Source: Streptomyces sp. D2-8
GTDB lineage: Bacteria > Actinomycetota > Actinomycetes > Streptomycetales > Streptomycetaceae
Direction: 5' to 3'
Length of the DNA: 64,000 nt
Assembly (NCBI RefSeq): GCF_023184515.1
Contig: NZ_JAAHBP010000030.1
Location: forward strand, 30,668-94,667
Below, one piece after another: positions 1-9,083 of the stretch. Within the stretch, counting starts at the first letter, position 1. The number at the start of each line of letters is the position of its first letter. The translations under genes were made by a program, and so were the position numbers. Under the pieces are notes generated by a model, which made no database searches, had not been told where the DNA came from, and saw nothing but the letters and a program-made list of their open reading frames with translations.

Positions 1-584
1 ACACCGCCGGCATCATCGGGTTCTGCTCCGGCACCGGCGACATGCTGGACCTCGTCGAGCTCTACACCGACCGCAAGCCCGGCAACGTCCTCGCGACGTA
101 CCTGCCGGCCCTGCGCGAGGTCGACGGCTCCGACTCGCACGACGGACTCGACCCCGGCTTCCCGGGCGACTGGCGCCGGGCGGCGCGTGACGCCGAGTTC
201 CGGCGCGCCCAGGACGACGAGCGCGACCGGGTGTACTTCGACCCGGCGGTCCGGCAGGGGAAGGCGGACGGGCTGCGGGTGCTGGGCCAGTTCGCCTACT
301 ACGACGCCCTCGTCATGCACGGCGACGGCGGCGACCCCCTGAGCTTCCGCAACATCCGCAAGCGGGCCCTGCGGACGACGCAGCCGCCGGCGCGGGGCGG
401 TGACGAGGTGACGTACCTCGAAGCCTTCCTGGACGCACGGGTGTGGGCCATGAAGCAGGAGGAGGCGCACAGCGACACGAGCCGCGTCGACACGGCCCAG
501 CGCGTCTTCCTGCGCCGGCGCAACCTCGACCTCGACCCGCCGCTGGACTGGAAGGTCTACGGCGACAGCTATCACATCGGCTGA
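1..584 (+). CDS. GH46 chitosanase, C-terminal part (5' end outside window)
   Basis: Secreted endo-acting enzyme that hydrolyses beta-1,4 bonds in chitosan (family knowledge). The reading frame is open from base 3, upstream of the first internal ATG at 42, and begins TAGIIGFCSGTGD, a conserved GH46 stretch. Downstream hallmarks are PGNVLATYLPAL, QNDERDRVYFDPAV-like DDERDRVYFDPAV, GQFAYYDALVMHG and the terminal DWKVYGDSY. In characterised Streptomyces enzymes the catalytic Glu and Asp lie in the N-terminal third, just before the segment visible here, so catalytic integrity cannot be judged. The visible part matches the family to its normal C-terminus. It is followed by an 88-base gap and an unrelated transporter gene, so it is probably a single-gene unit. 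Confidence 0.93.
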   Translation, partial: TAGIIGFCSGTGDMLDLVELYTDRKPGNVLATYLPALREVDGSDSHDGLDPGFPGDWRRAARDAEFRRAQDDERDRVYFDPAVRQGKADGLRVLGQFAYYDALVMHGDGGDPLSFRNIRKRALRTTQPPARGGDEVTYLEAFLDARVWAMKQEEAHSDTSRVDTAQRVFLRRRNLDLDPPLDWKVYGDSYHIG

Positions 585-672
585 CCACCACCGGCCCGGG
601 AGCGATTGGTCCGTCAAGCACGCGTGGAAGTGGACCTCCTCCCGGGCCGCCCGGCTGCCTAGCGTCGCCGGC

Positions 673-1632
673 ATGAACGCCACCACGACGCGCGGGGCCC
701 TGCTCGCCGCGCTCGCCTGCGTCCTCGTCGGAGGATCCTTCACCGCCAACAGCGTCCTGGGCGACTACCCGTACGCGGGCGGCCAGTTCCTGCGCTACGG
801 GCTGGCCTGCCTGCTGCTCGTCCCGGCGGCGGGCAAGGGCGCTGCCGACCGGCTGCGGGCCCTGACACCCCGCCAGTGGGGCCGACTGGCCCTGCTCGCG
901 GCGGTCGGCATGGTCGGCTTCAACCTGGCCGTCATCGCCGCGGAGCGCACGGCGGAACCGGCGGTGCCCGGCGTGTTCGTGGGCTGTGCGCCGGTCGCCG
1001 TCGCCGTGCTCGTGCCCCTCCTGGACGGGCGCAGGCCGCAAAAGGCGGTGCTGTACGGGGCGTTGCTCGTGGCCGCCGGCGCCTTCACGGTCCAGGGCTG
1101 GGGGCGCGCGGACGGTACGGGCATCGCCTTCTCGGTCTGCGCCCTGGCCGGGGAGGTCGGGTTCGCGGTGCTCGCCGTGCCCGTGCTGCGGCCGCTCGGG
1201 CCCCGGCTGCTGTCCGCGACCGTGTGCGCGGTCGCCGCACTGGAGTCGGCGGCGGTCGGGCTGCTGGTCGACGGGGGCGCCTGGCTGCGGCGACCGGACA
1301 CCGTCGAGACGGCCGCGCTGCTGTGGCAGGCGGTGGTGGTCACCGTGGTCGGCTTCGTCTGCTGGTACATGGGCATGCAGCGGATCGGCGCGGAACGCGC
1401 CACCCTGTTCTCCGGTCTCATCCCGGTCGCGGCGGCCTGCACCGCGCCGCTCGTCGGCACGGGGTCCTACGGACTCGCGCAGGCGGCGGGCAGTGCGCTG
1501 GTCGGGCTCGGCGTGGCGCTCGGGTCGGGAGCGCTGAGGCGGGCAAGGCGCGAGCCGTTCACGGGGCGGGCCTTTCGGGGGAACGGGCGCCCGCAGTCCC
1601 GCGGAGTCCGCGTGCCTGAAAAGCCGGAGTGA
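673..1632 (+). CDS. EamA/DMT-superfamily membrane transporter
   Basis: A 319-residue polytopic membrane protein of the drug/metabolite transporter type, with about ten hydrophobic segments in two EamA-like halves. The N-terminal half contains GALLAALACVLVGGSFTAN and the second half GTGIAFSVCALAGEVGFAVLAVPVL, both typical of the family. The substrate cannot be told from sequence; relatives export amino acids, nucleotides or drugs. The ATG at 673 has no clear Shine-Dalgarno sequence. The C-terminus ends in a basic cytoplasmic tail rich in Arg. The gene lies alone between the chitosanase and an MMPL transporter on the same strand. Confidence 0.85.
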   Translation: MNATTTRGALLAALACVLVGGSFTANSVLGDYPYAGGQFLRYGLACLLLVPAAGKGAADRLRALTPRQWGRLALLAAVGMVGFNLAVIAAERTAEPAVPGVFVGCAPVAVAVLVPLLDGRRPQKAVLYGALLVAAGAFTVQGWGRADGTGIAFSVCALAGEVGFAVLAVPVLRPLGPRLLSATVCAVAALESAAVGLLVDGGAWLRRPDTVETAALLWQAVVVTVVGFVCWYMGMQRIGAERATLFSGLIPVAAACTAPLVGTGSYGLAQAAGSALVGLGVALGSGALRRARREPFTGRAFRGNGRPQSRGVRVPEKPE

Positions 1633-1690
1633 TCCCGCGTGCATCTAATGGACGGCACTGAACTCCCGGCCCACACAGGAGACGACGTCC

Positions 1691-3952
1691 ATGCCGCACA
1701 GCCGCACCGGTGATGGGGACCAGAAGGCCGCGCGCGGGGGTGTACTGCGGCGGCTGGGCGAGTGGTGCGCACGCCACTTCGTGATCGTCATCATCGCCTG
1801 GCTGGTGGCGCTGGTGGCGCTGCAGGTCGTCAGCCGGACGTTCGGCGGGGAGTACTCCGACAACTTCTCCCTGCCCCAGGCGCAGTCCCAGAAGGGCCTG
1901 GACGTGCTCAAGGCGCACGATCCACAGGCGGGCGGCTACAGCAGCCAGATCGTGCTGCACGACGACCAGCAGGCCCTGACCGCGCTGAGTTCGCAGATCT
2001 CCACCACGGTCGCCGACCTGGAGAAGCTGCCGCACGTCCTGTCGGCCCAGAACCCGCTGTCCGCGCCGGGCTCGTCCTCGGGGCAGTCGCAGCAGCAGAA
2101 CGTCGGGCCGCTGTCGGACGACCAGAAGACGGCGTACATCACCGTCCGCTTCGACCAGCAGCCCTCGACGCTCGGCGACGACTATCTCAACGGGGTCGAC
2201 AGCGCTGTGCAGTCACTGCGGTCGGCCGGTGCGGAGGTCGAGTACGGCGGGCCGCTCGGCGAGCTCGCCCGGCCGGAGGCCGACGACCGGGTGAGCGAGC
2301 TGATCGGGTTCGGCGTGGCCGTCATCGTGCTGCTGATCGGGTTCGGGAGTGTCATCGCCGCCGTCGTCCCGCTGCTCACCGCGCTGATCAGCGTCGTCGG
2401 CGGCCTCGCGATTCTCGGGCTGCTGGCCGTCGCGTTCACCTTCGCGACGGTCTCCCCGACCCTGGCCACCATGATCGGGCTCGGTGTCGGGATCGACTAC
2501 GCCCTGTTCATGATCACCCGGCACCGGCAGAACCTCATCGACGGTGCGGACCCGGTGCGGGCCGCCGGGCAGGCCACGGCGACCAGCGGTCACGCCGTCC
2601 TCGTCTCCGGCTGCACGGTGATCATCGCCCTGGCGGGCCTGTCGGCCTCCGGGGTCGGCTTCATCAGCCTGCTCGGGGTCGCCGCCGCGGTCACCGTCGT
2701 CTCGGCCGTCGTCGGCGCGCTCACCCTGGTCCCGGCGCTGCTCGGGCTCATCGGCCGGCGCATCGACCGCTACCGGGTGCGCCGCCCCGTCGCCGAGACC
2801 GACACCGAGGCGGGCGGGACACCACGGGGGACCTGGCACCGGTACGCGCAGCGGGTGGAGCGCAGACCGCTGTGGTTCCTGTCGGCGGGTGTCGCCGCGG
2901 TCGCGGTGCTCGCGATCCCCGTGTTCTCCATCCAGCTCGGGCACATCGGGGACGGCGCCGATCCGACGTCCTTCACCGACCGGCGGGCCTACGATCTGAT
3001 GACCGACGCGTTCGGGCCCGGGTCCAACGGACCGCTCACCGTCGTCATCGACCAGACGGACGTGCCGGGCTCGCAGCGTTCCGATCTGGCCTCGAAGGCC
3101 CAGCAGACGCTCGACTCGGTCCAGGGGGCGGCCGTCGTCACCCCCCTGACACCCACCCAGGACGGCGACGTCCTGATCGGCACCGTGTACTCGACCCAGT
3201 CGCCGCAGAGCGCCACGACCACGGACCTGAGCAACCGTCTGGTCGACCACACCCTGCCGGACGCGGTCATGGGAACGGACGCCAAGGGCTATGTCACCGG
3301 TACGACGGCGGCCCAGGTCGACTTCCGCGACATCGTCGCCTCCCGGCTGGTCGTGATCATCCTCGTCGTGGTCGGCCTGGCTTTCCTGATCATCCTGGCC
3401 GTGTTCCGGGGGCTGCTCGTCGCCGTCAAGGCGGCCGTCCTGAACGTCCTGTCGATCGCCGCCTCGTACGGTGTGGTCGTCGCGGTGTTCCAGTGGGGCT
3501 GGGGCGGTCCCGCGCTCGGCGTCAACGGCAAGGTGCCCGTCGAGAGCTATGTGCCGATGATGATGTTCGCCATCATCTTCGGCCTCAGCATGGACTACGA
3601 GATCTTCCTGCTCTCCCGCGTCCACGAGGCGTGGCTGCGCACCGGGGACGCCAAGGCCTCCGTCGCCCACGCCCTGGAGATCACGGCCCGGGTCATCACC
3701 TGCGCCGCGCTGATCATGGTGAGCGTGTTCGCGGCGTTCATCGTCAGCGACAACATCGTGGTCAAGATGCTCGGGCTGGGGCTGGCCGTCAGCGTGCTCA
3801 TCGACGCGACCGTCGTACGGCTGCTCATGGTGCCGGCGGTGATGACGCTGCTCGGGCGGCACGCCTGGTGGATGCCGCGGTGGCTGGACCGGGTGACGCC
3901 GCACATCGACGCCGAGGGGCCACCGGCCGGGGCACGTTCGGCGTCTCCCTGA
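1691..3952 (+). CDS. MMPL family RND-type transporter
   Basis: A 753-residue inner-membrane transporter of the MMPL (mycobacterial membrane protein large) type, a subfamily of RND proton-driven exporters of lipids or hydrophobic compounds. It has the expected repeat architecture: TM1 (about residues 28-50), an extracytoplasmic loop, five clustered helices with the GLGVGIDYALFMITRHR motif near residue 265, then a second TM, loop and helix cluster with FGLSMDYEIFLLSRVHE near residue 630. The Asp-Tyr pairs of both motifs are the predicted proton-relay residues. AGGAGA lies 7-12 bases before the ATG. No lipid-biosynthesis or TetR gene is adjacent, so the cargo is unknown. Confidence 0.92.
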   Translation: MPHSRTGDGDQKAARGGVLRRLGEWCARHFVIVIIAWLVALVALQVVSRTFGGEYSDNFSLPQAQSQKGLDVLKAHDPQAGGYSSQIVLHDDQQALTALSSQISTTVADLEKLPHVLSAQNPLSAPGSSSGQSQQQNVGPLSDDQKTAYITVRFDQQPSTLGDDYLNGVDSAVQSLRSAGAEVEYGGPLGELARPEADDRVSELIGFGVAVIVLLIGFGSVIAAVVPLLTALISVVGGLAILGLLAVAFTFATVSPTLATMIGLGVGIDYALFMITRHRQNLIDGADPVRAAGQATATSGHAVLVSGCTVIIALAGLSASGVGFISLLGVAAAVTVVSAVVGALTLVPALLGLIGRRIDRYRVRRPVAETDTEAGGTPRGTWHRYAQRVERRPLWFLSAGVAAVAVLAIPVFSIQLGHIGDGADPTSFTDRRAYDLMTDAFGPGSNGPLTVVIDQTDVPGSQRSDLASKAQQTLDSVQGAAVVTPLTPTQDGDVLIGTVYSTQSPQSATTTDLSNRLVDHTLPDAVMGTDAKGYVTGTTAAQVDFRDIVASRLVVIILVVVGLAFLIILAVFRGLLVAVKAAVLNVLSIAASYGVVVAVFQWGWGGPALGVNGKVPVESYVPMMMFAIIFGLSMDYEIFLLSRVHEAWLRTGDAKASVAHALEITARVITCAALIMVSVFAAFIVSDNIVVKMLGLGLAVSVLIDATVVRLLMVPAVMTLLGRHAWWMPRWLDRVTPHIDAEGPPAGARSASP

Positions 3953-4171
3953 AGCGTCCTCCAACTCCCTTGCGGCATCGGCTGCTTGCGACGGCTCCGC
4001 ACCTCACCCCGAACTCCCCTGTCTGAAAAATCCCCTTTTTACTGTTTTGGCCTTACGGGTGTGGTTAATCGAGGAGGGTGCGTATGGGGCGGACGCCGAA
4101 GCGCGGTGATGGACGCGCATGCCGTCGCCGCGGGCGGTCCGGTTCCTTATCGAGAATTCTGGGAGTTGAAA

Positions 4172-4978
4172 ATGATCACTCGAGAGCAGATTCCCACCGT
4201 GCTGGACCACCCGGTCCATGACGCCAGGGGCGACAAGATCGGCGATGCCAGGCACGTCTTCATCGACGACCTCACCGGCGAGCCCGAGTGGGTCAGCGTA
4301 CGAACCGGCCTGTTCGGCACCAGCGAGTCCTTCGTGCCCATCCACGACGCGGCCCTCGTCGAGGACCACCTCGAGGTGCCGTACGCCAAGGACCAGGTCA
4401 AGGACGCGCCCAACGTCGACATAGACGCCGGCGGCCACCTGTCCGAGCAGGAGGAGGAGCGCCTGTACCAGTACTACGGCATCAACTGGGACGCCGCCTG
4501 GCAGGACGCTCGTTCCGGTACCGGCCAGGCCACCGGCACCACCGGCACCACCGGCACCACCGGCACCACCGGCACCACCGGCACCACCGACGACGCGATG
4601 ACGCGGTCCGAGGAGGAAATGCACATCGGTGTCGAACGCCGCGAGGCCGGCCGGGCGCGGTTGCGCAAGTACGTCGTCACCGAAGAGCAGCAGTACACCG
4701 TCCCCGTGCGCCATGAAGAGGTCCGCGTCGAGCGAGAGCCGATCAGCGACACCAACCGGGACCGGGCGATGAGCGGCCCGGACATCACCGAGGCGGAACA
4801 CGACGTCACCCTCTACGAGGAGCAGGCCGTGGTGGAGACCAGGGCCGTACCGAAGGAGCGGGTCCGCCTGACCACCGAAGAGGTGACAGAGGAGGAGACC
4901 GTCACCGGCGAGGTCCGCAAGGAACGCATCGAAACCGAGGGAACCGACGAGCGCGGGGACCAGCGGCGCCGCCACTGA
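4172..4978 (+). CDS. PRC-barrel and DUF2382 domain stress protein
   Basis: A 268-residue soluble protein. Residues 1-100 form a PRC-barrel domain (MITREQIPTVLDHPVHDARG start; GEPEWVSVRTGLFG). Residues 121-138 are six repeats of Thr-Gly-Thr, and residues 142-265 form an acidic, Glu-rich DUF2382 domain with repeated RKYVVTEEQ and VPVRHEEVRVERE motifs. The ATG at 4172 is chosen because the PRC-barrel domain begins there and a purine-rich GGGAG precedes it; the frame is open further upstream but without domain homology. Proteins of this layout are common in actinobacteria and are thought to be stress or envelope-associated, but their biochemical role is not established. The upstream 200 bases are unusually A/T-rich for this window. 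Confidence 0.85.
   Translation: MITREQIPTVLDHPVHDARGDKIGDARHVFIDDLTGEPEWVSVRTGLFGTSESFVPIHDAALVEDHLEVPYAKDQVKDAPNVDIDAGGHLSEQEEERLYQYYGINWDAAWQDARSGTGQATGTTGTTGTTGTTGTTGTTDDAMTRSEEEMHIGVERREAGRARLRKYVVTEEQQYTVPVRHEEVRVEREPISDTNRDRAMSGPDITEAEHDVTLYEEQAVVETRAVPKERVRLTTEEVTEEETVTGEVRKERIETEGTDERGDQRRRH
4532..4585 (+). repeat. Six perfect tandem copies of a 9-bp unit
   Basis: The unit ACCGGCACC is repeated six times without error and in frame, giving a Thr-Gly-Thr linker between the PRC-barrel and DUF2382 domains of the surrounding gene. The repeat length is a multiple of three, so copy-number change would lengthen or shorten the linker without a frameshift. This is seen directly in the sequence. 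Confidence 0.97.
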
Positions 4979-5084
4979 TCTCCACCGGGATCCTGGGACG
5001 GGAGGACCGGCGCCCCTCCCTCCCGGGCGTCCTGCGTGGCCGCCGGGACGAACGAGCACTCCGTCGGTGAGGGGTGGCCGGGGG

Positions 5085-5852
5085 TCAGTGGAGCACCAGG
5101 TGGACGAGGGCGAGGGTGCCGACCGACACGATCAGGGTCCGCAGGACGGTGGGGCTGAAGCGGCGGCCGGTTCTGGCTCCGATCAGACCGCCGAGCGCAG
5201 ATCCGGCGGCGATGAGCACGACGGCCGTCCAGTCGAAGTGGGCGAAGAACAGGAACAGCAGGGCGGCGACGGTGTTGACGAGCGCCGCCAGCACGTTCTT
5301 CACGGCGTTGAGCCGCTGCAGGCTCTCGTCGAGCAGCATGCCCATCAGGGAGACGTAGATGATGCCCTGTGCGGCGGAGAAGTAGCCGCCGTAGACGCTG
5401 GCCAGGGTCAGCCCGGTGAACAGCAGCGGGCCGCCGTCACGGCGGACGGGGCTGCTACCCGCCTCGCGACGGCGGCGCACTCTCCTCGCGATCCAGGGCT
5501 GGCACGCGACCAGGACGAGGGCGAGACCCACCAGGACCGGCACGATCCGTTCGAACGCCGAGGCGGGCAGGGTCAGCAGCAGCACGGCGCCCGTGAGGCC
5601 GCCCAGCACGGCACCGATGCCGAGCAGGAGGACGCGCCGGCCCTGGCCGCGCAGTTCCTCGCGATAGCCGACGGCCGCGGTGATGGAACCGGGGACCAGG
5701 CCCAGCCCGTTCGACACCGTGGCCGTGACCGGGGGCAGCCCGGTGGCGAGCAGGACCGGGAAGGTGATCAGCGTCCCAGAGCCGACGACGGCGTTGACGG
5801 CCCCGGCACTTGTGCCGGCGGCGAGCACGGCGGCCATGTCCCACGGCGTCAT
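5085..5852 (-). CDS. TauE/SafE family sulfite/anion exporter
   Basis: A 255-residue membrane protein with about eight hydrophobic helices. The N-terminal GAVNAVVGSGTLITFPVLLATG and the second-half GLTLASVYGGYFSAAQGIIYVSLMG are the paired TauE/SafE motifs. Family members export sulfoacetate, sulfite or other small anions; the substrate here is unknown. The basic loop around residues 125-145 separates the two halves. The ATG at 5852 or the next one at 5834 could be used. It reads toward the PRC-barrel gene and is separated from the DUF1996 gene upstream by a strong hairpin. Confidence 0.88.
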   Translation of the reverse strand: MTPWDMAAVLAAGTSAGAVNAVVGSGTLITFPVLLATGLPPVTATVSNGLGLVPGSITAAVGYREELRGQGRRVLLLGIGAVLGGLTGAVLLLTLPASAFERIVPVLVGLALVLVACQPWIARRVRRRREAGSSPVRRDGGPLLFTGLTLASVYGGYFSAAQGIIYVSLMGMLLDESLQRLNAVKNVLAALVNTVAALLFLFFAHFDWTAVVLIAAGSALGGLIGARTGRRFSPTVLRTLIVSVGTLALVHLVLH

Positions 5853-5970
5853 GCCGGCGCCCCTCGGCGTGTGCCGTTCCAGGTGAGGTTCATGGGGTCA
5901 CGCTAGAGGGCGGGTGATTCGGCCGTCGTCGAAGGGTGCCGGGGTCCGGCCTCGGCCGGACACGCGCGAC

Positions 5971-6000
5971 GGCGGCGGGATCCGGTGGGATCCCGCCGCC
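5971..6000 (-). terminator. Hairpin downstream of the DUF1996 gene
   Basis: Perfect 12-bp arms at 5971-5982 and 5989-6000 (GGCGGCGGGATC paired with its complement) with a 6-base loop. It lies 38 bases after the stop of the DUF1996 gene on the minus strand and before the TauE gene. No T-tract follows, which is usual for Streptomyces terminators. Confidence 0.75.
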
Positions 6001-6037
6001 GTTCGTGGCTCACGCCCGGGGATGACTTCTAGCTGCT

Positions 6038-8158
6038 CTAGCTGCGCCTGACCCGGCGGAGGACGACGAAGCCCGCGATGACCAGGACTGCGCCCGCCGC
6101 GGCGGGCCAGAGCTGGGCGCCGGTGTCGGCCAGGCCGCCCTGGCCGACGGCCTGCGGCTCGGTCCGGGACGGGACCGACGGGGTCGGCGCGGCACTGGTC
6201 GCCGTGCCGACGGCCTGGGACTCGCCGAGGCCGTCCGTGTCCTCGTCGTTGCCGTCCTTCGAACCGCCGCCCTGCTCAGCTGCGTTGCCGCCGTCGGCCG
6301 AGGCCGTCGCCTTCACCTCGGGCCGGGCGTTGCCGGGGGCCGTGGACGCGTCGCCGGACTCCGGTTCGGGGGCCGGCCTGTCCGCCGGGGGCTTCGCAGC
6401 CTCGCCCTTGCCGTCGTCACCGGCGTCGCCCTTGTCACCGGGCTTGCCGGCATCGTTCCCGCCCTGCGGCGCGTCGGGAGTGCGGGTGGGCTGCTCCTGC
6501 GGGGCCTCCGGCGTCTTGGTCGGCTGCTCCTGGGGGGCATCGGGGGTCTTCGTCGGCTCCTCCTGCGGGGCCTCCGGCGACTTGGTCGGCTCCTCCTGGG
6601 GCTCCTCGCCCGGTGCCGGGTCCTGCCCGCCGTCCGCTCCGGCTCCGCACGTGCGGCCGTCGTTGATGCAGTCGACCATCTCCCCCATCAGATCCTCGTC
6701 GAAGATGTTGATGAAGTCGCCGTGGTCCGTGACCGGCTTGTGCAACTGCTCCGGGAAGGAGTCGACCGCGAACAGCGGTGTCGTCCGGCCGCCGTCCTCA
6801 AGGCTGGGCGCGTCGATGTCGTAGACGATGCGCTGGACCAGCTGCGGGATGGGGCGGAAACCGGACGGGCAGGTGCCGGCGGCGTCCGCGAACGCCACGT
6901 GGGTGCGGTGGTTGGCGCTGTCGATGTTGCGGCCGTCCCAGCAGCTCTGGAACTTGAAGGTCCGTACGACGTCGCTGCCCTGCGGGCACAGCGGGTACTT
7001 GTCCTTCAGCTGCCGGTCCTCGAAGCCCGTGCAGCTCCAGGAGGCGTTGGCGTTGGCGGGGCCGTTGACGAACGACTTGGCGTCGCCGGTGATGATGCGC
7101 AGCAGCCGCGGCATGGCCGTGACCTTCTCGCGCGGGTTGCCCACGAAGTTCAGCGTGACCTGCTTCGGCGTCACGATCTCGCCGGCGTTGCCCTCGATGC
7201 CGCCGCCGGGCGAGTTGGCGTCCTGCTCCTGGGCGCCGTTCTGCAGACGCACGACGGGCCAGTAGTAGGACGACTTGTCGCCCTGGTCGTCGCAGCTGGT
7301 CTCGGCCTTCGCGAGGTCCTGGTCGCTGGCGAAGGCGTTGTTGGCCTGGTTGCCGACGTAGTCGTGGAAGTGGTGGGCCCCGTTGGTGACGCCCGGGGCG
7401 GCGATGATGTTGTCGGAGTTGAACAGGCCGTTCTCGTTCACGCCGCAACTGGTGGCGAAGGAGCCGCGGGACGCGTTGCCCTCCTGGCGGGGGTTGTTCA
7501 CGTTGGGCTGGACGGTCTTGATGTCCGCGAAGTCGGCGGCGACGGGGCCGTTGCCCGCCTGTCCGCCGTTGGCGCCCTGCCCCTGGCCGTTCCCCTGTTC
7601 CTGGCCGTCCTGGCCCTGCTCCTGACCGGGCTGCTCGGTGGCGCCGCCGTCCTGGCCTTCGCCCTGCGCGGGGGCCTGGTTGCCGTCCTCCACGGTGCAG
7701 GCGGCGAGGGCTTCGAGCCCCTCGGGGCGGTCCCCCACGCGGTCGATGGCGATCGCGATGCGTTCGAGGGTCGCGGCCCGCTTCTCCTTCAGCGGGTTCA
7801 CGATCGCGTTGTCGGCGAAGCCGGGGTCCTGCTGCACCTGTTGTGCCGATTCGCTCAGCTGCTGATAGGCCTTGGCGATCTGCTCGTCCAGGAGGGCGAG
7901 TTCCTTGTCGACCTCCCCTCGCGCCTGCTCGGGGACCGAGGTCAGCTTGCTGCCGACGTCCGGGCAGTCGATCGTGGCGCCCGCGGTCCGGACCCCCGTG
8001 CCGGACCGCGTCTGGGCGGAGTCACCGCCCGAACCGCCGTCCGTGGCGGAGGCGTAGACGTTCGCGGCCATCAGGCCGCCTCCGCCCAGGATCAGTGCGA
8101 ATGCGGCGAAGGTCGCGCGTCGTGGGCCTGTAGGGCGTCTTCGCGTGTTGCGTCCCAA
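6038..8158 (-). CDS. DUF1996 surface protein with LADTG sortase signal
   Basis: A 706-residue secreted protein that appears anchored to the cell wall. The N-terminus has a basic run and a hydrophobic signal segment (residues 15-35). Residues 55-135 form a charged helical region, 150-205 a Gln/Gly-rich linker (QGQDGQEQGNGQGQG), and roughly 225-480 the DUF1996 domain, with SCGVNENGLFNSDNI and GAHHFHDYVGN. Then come four proline-rich repeats of about 11 residues (APQEEPTKTPD type) and a low-complexity stalk. The C-terminus has LADTG at 676-680, a hydrophobic helix and RRVRRS, the layout recognised by class E sortases of Streptomyces. The start is TTG at 8158, preceded by AGGAGA. The function of DUF1996 is unknown. 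Confidence 0.88.
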   Translation of the reverse strand: MGRNTRRRPTGPRRATFAAFALILGGGGLMAANVYASATDGGSGGDSAQTRSGTGVRTAGATIDCPDVGSKLTSVPEQARGEVDKELALLDEQIAKAYQQLSESAQQVQQDPGFADNAIVNPLKEKRAATLERIAIAIDRVGDRPEGLEALAACTVEDGNQAPAQGEGQDGGATEQPGQEQGQDGQEQGNGQGQGANGGQAGNGPVAADFADIKTVQPNVNNPRQEGNASRGSFATSCGVNENGLFNSDNIIAAPGVTNGAHHFHDYVGNQANNAFASDQDLAKAETSCDDQGDKSSYYWPVVRLQNGAQEQDANSPGGGIEGNAGEIVTPKQVTLNFVGNPREKVTAMPRLLRIITGDAKSFVNGPANANASWSCTGFEDRQLKDKYPLCPQGSDVVRTFKFQSCWDGRNIDSANHRTHVAFADAAGTCPSGFRPIPQLVQRIVYDIDAPSLEDGGRTTPLFAVDSFPEQLHKPVTDHGDFINIFDEDLMGEMVDCINDGRTCGAGADGGQDPAPGEEPQEEPTKSPEAPQEEPTKTPDAPQEQPTKTPEAPQEQPTRTPDAPQGGNDAGKPGDKGDAGDDGKGEAAKPPADRPAPEPESGDASTAPGNARPEVKATASADGGNAAEQGGGSKDGNDEDTDGLGESQAVGTATSAAPTPSVPSRTEPQAVGQGGLADTGAQLWPAAAGAVLVIAGFVVLRRVRRS

Positions 8159-8287
8159 GGGTGCTCTCCTGCGCTTGTGGCGTGCCGGGCATGAAAATCC
8201 CCTCGCCCCATACGTACGGGAGCACCGGTGTGTTCACTCACCTCGAAAACTTTCGGAGAACTCTCATGAAGCCCGGGCCGGCCCGGT

Positions 8288-8314
8288 CCCCGCCGGACCC
8301 GGCGTCCGGCGGGG
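8288..8314 (-). terminator. Hairpin downstream of the LPMO gene
   Basis: Perfect 11-bp arms at 8288-8298 and 8304-8314 (CCCCGCCGGAC and complement) with a 5-base loop. It sits 10 bases past the LPMO stop codon on the minus strand, as expected for a transcription terminator. Confidence 0.75.
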
Positions 8315-8323
8315 AGGCGCAGG

Positions 8324-9004
8324 TCAGCGGAAGTTCACGTCACTGCACAGGAAGTAGGTCTGGTCCATGTGCGAGGCCTGCCAGATCGTGTACACGACGT
8401 GCCGACCGCTCAGCCCCGAAGTACTCACGGGAATCTCGTAGTTCTGGCTGGGCGCGTACCTGCCGGTGCGCTTGACGAGCTGGAGGTCGTTCCAGGTCAG
8501 CGGCTGGGTGGTGGGGTCGAAGCCCTGCCGCGTGACGTACACCAGGAAGTAGTCGGCGCCGTGACTGGCCTGGTCGTACAGCTTCACCGTGAAGTCGCCG
8601 GTGATGTCCGTCGTCTTCCAGGCGCCGACCGCGTCGAGGGAGTTGTACCGGCCTCCCTCGGTCCGGCCACCGCTGCACAGCTGGCCGTTGGGGACGACGG
8701 CCTGGAAGTTCCCGCCGGAGCCGTTGCGGTACAGGCCGTTCCAGTTCCACATGGCGTTGGGGTCGGCCCGCCACGCCTGCCAGCACATGGGGTCCTGCTG
8801 GGCCATCGCGGGGTTCAGGTGGTCGCTGCCCCAGCGCAGCCAGCAGCCGTAGTTGCGGGAGGCCGGGTCGACGACCGAGCCGTGGGCGACGGCGGTGCCG
8901 CTCCACGGGATCAGACTGAGCAGCGCCGCGACCAGGACGCTCAGGGCGAGTGTCAGACGGGACCTGCTCCTGGAATGCCGTTTCTCATGACCATGACAAT
9001 CCAT
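8324..9004 (-). CDS. AA10 lytic polysaccharide monooxygenase
   Basis: A 226-residue secreted copper enzyme that oxidatively cleaves crystalline polysaccharide (chitin or cellulose in this family). A basic N-region and hydrophobic core (about 17-40) end in AVA, and cleavage there would expose His41 as the mature N-terminus (HGSVVDPASRNYGCW). His41 and His148 (QASHGADYF) would form the copper histidine brace, and the C-terminal TYFLCSDVNF supplies the aromatic axial residue. There is no carbohydrate-binding module after the catalytic domain. The ATG at 9004 is chosen because AAGGAG lies 7 bases upstream and the signal peptide starts right after it. A CebR-like operator about 90 bases upstream suggests control by cello-oligosaccharides, which would favour cellulose as substrate, but the sequence alone does not settle this. 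Confidence 0.95.
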   Translation of the reverse strand: MDCHGHEKRHSRSRSRLTLALSVLVAALLSLIPWSGTAVAHGSVVDPASRNYGCWLRWGSDHLNPAMAQQDPMCWQAWRADPNAMWNWNGLYRNGSGGNFQAVVPNGQLCSGGRTEGGRYNSLDAVGAWKTTDITGDFTVKLYDQASHGADYFLVYVTRQGFDPTTQPLTWNDLQLVKRTGRYAPSQNYEIPVSTSGLSGRHVVYTIWQASHMDQTYFLCSDVNFR

Positions 9005-9083
9005 GATCTCCTTCTTTCGCGTGTGGGGGTTGTCGCGCCTCGGGTCGTGCTTTCGATCATGTTTCGGTGTGCTTCCGTGGGGA

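Noticed and set aside
4084..4171. A start at 4084 (GAGGAGGG then ATG) for the PRC-barrel gene
   Set aside because: That ATG is in a different frame from the PRC-barrel coding sequence and gives a basic peptide without homology.
4532..4585. Tandem repeat as a CRISPR array
   Set aside because: Units are 9 bp, contiguous and in frame in a coding region, without spacers.
5067..5906. Plus-strand open frame opposite the TauE exporter
   Set aside because: It is low-complexity and hydrophilic; the minus strand has the two TauE motifs and membrane helices.
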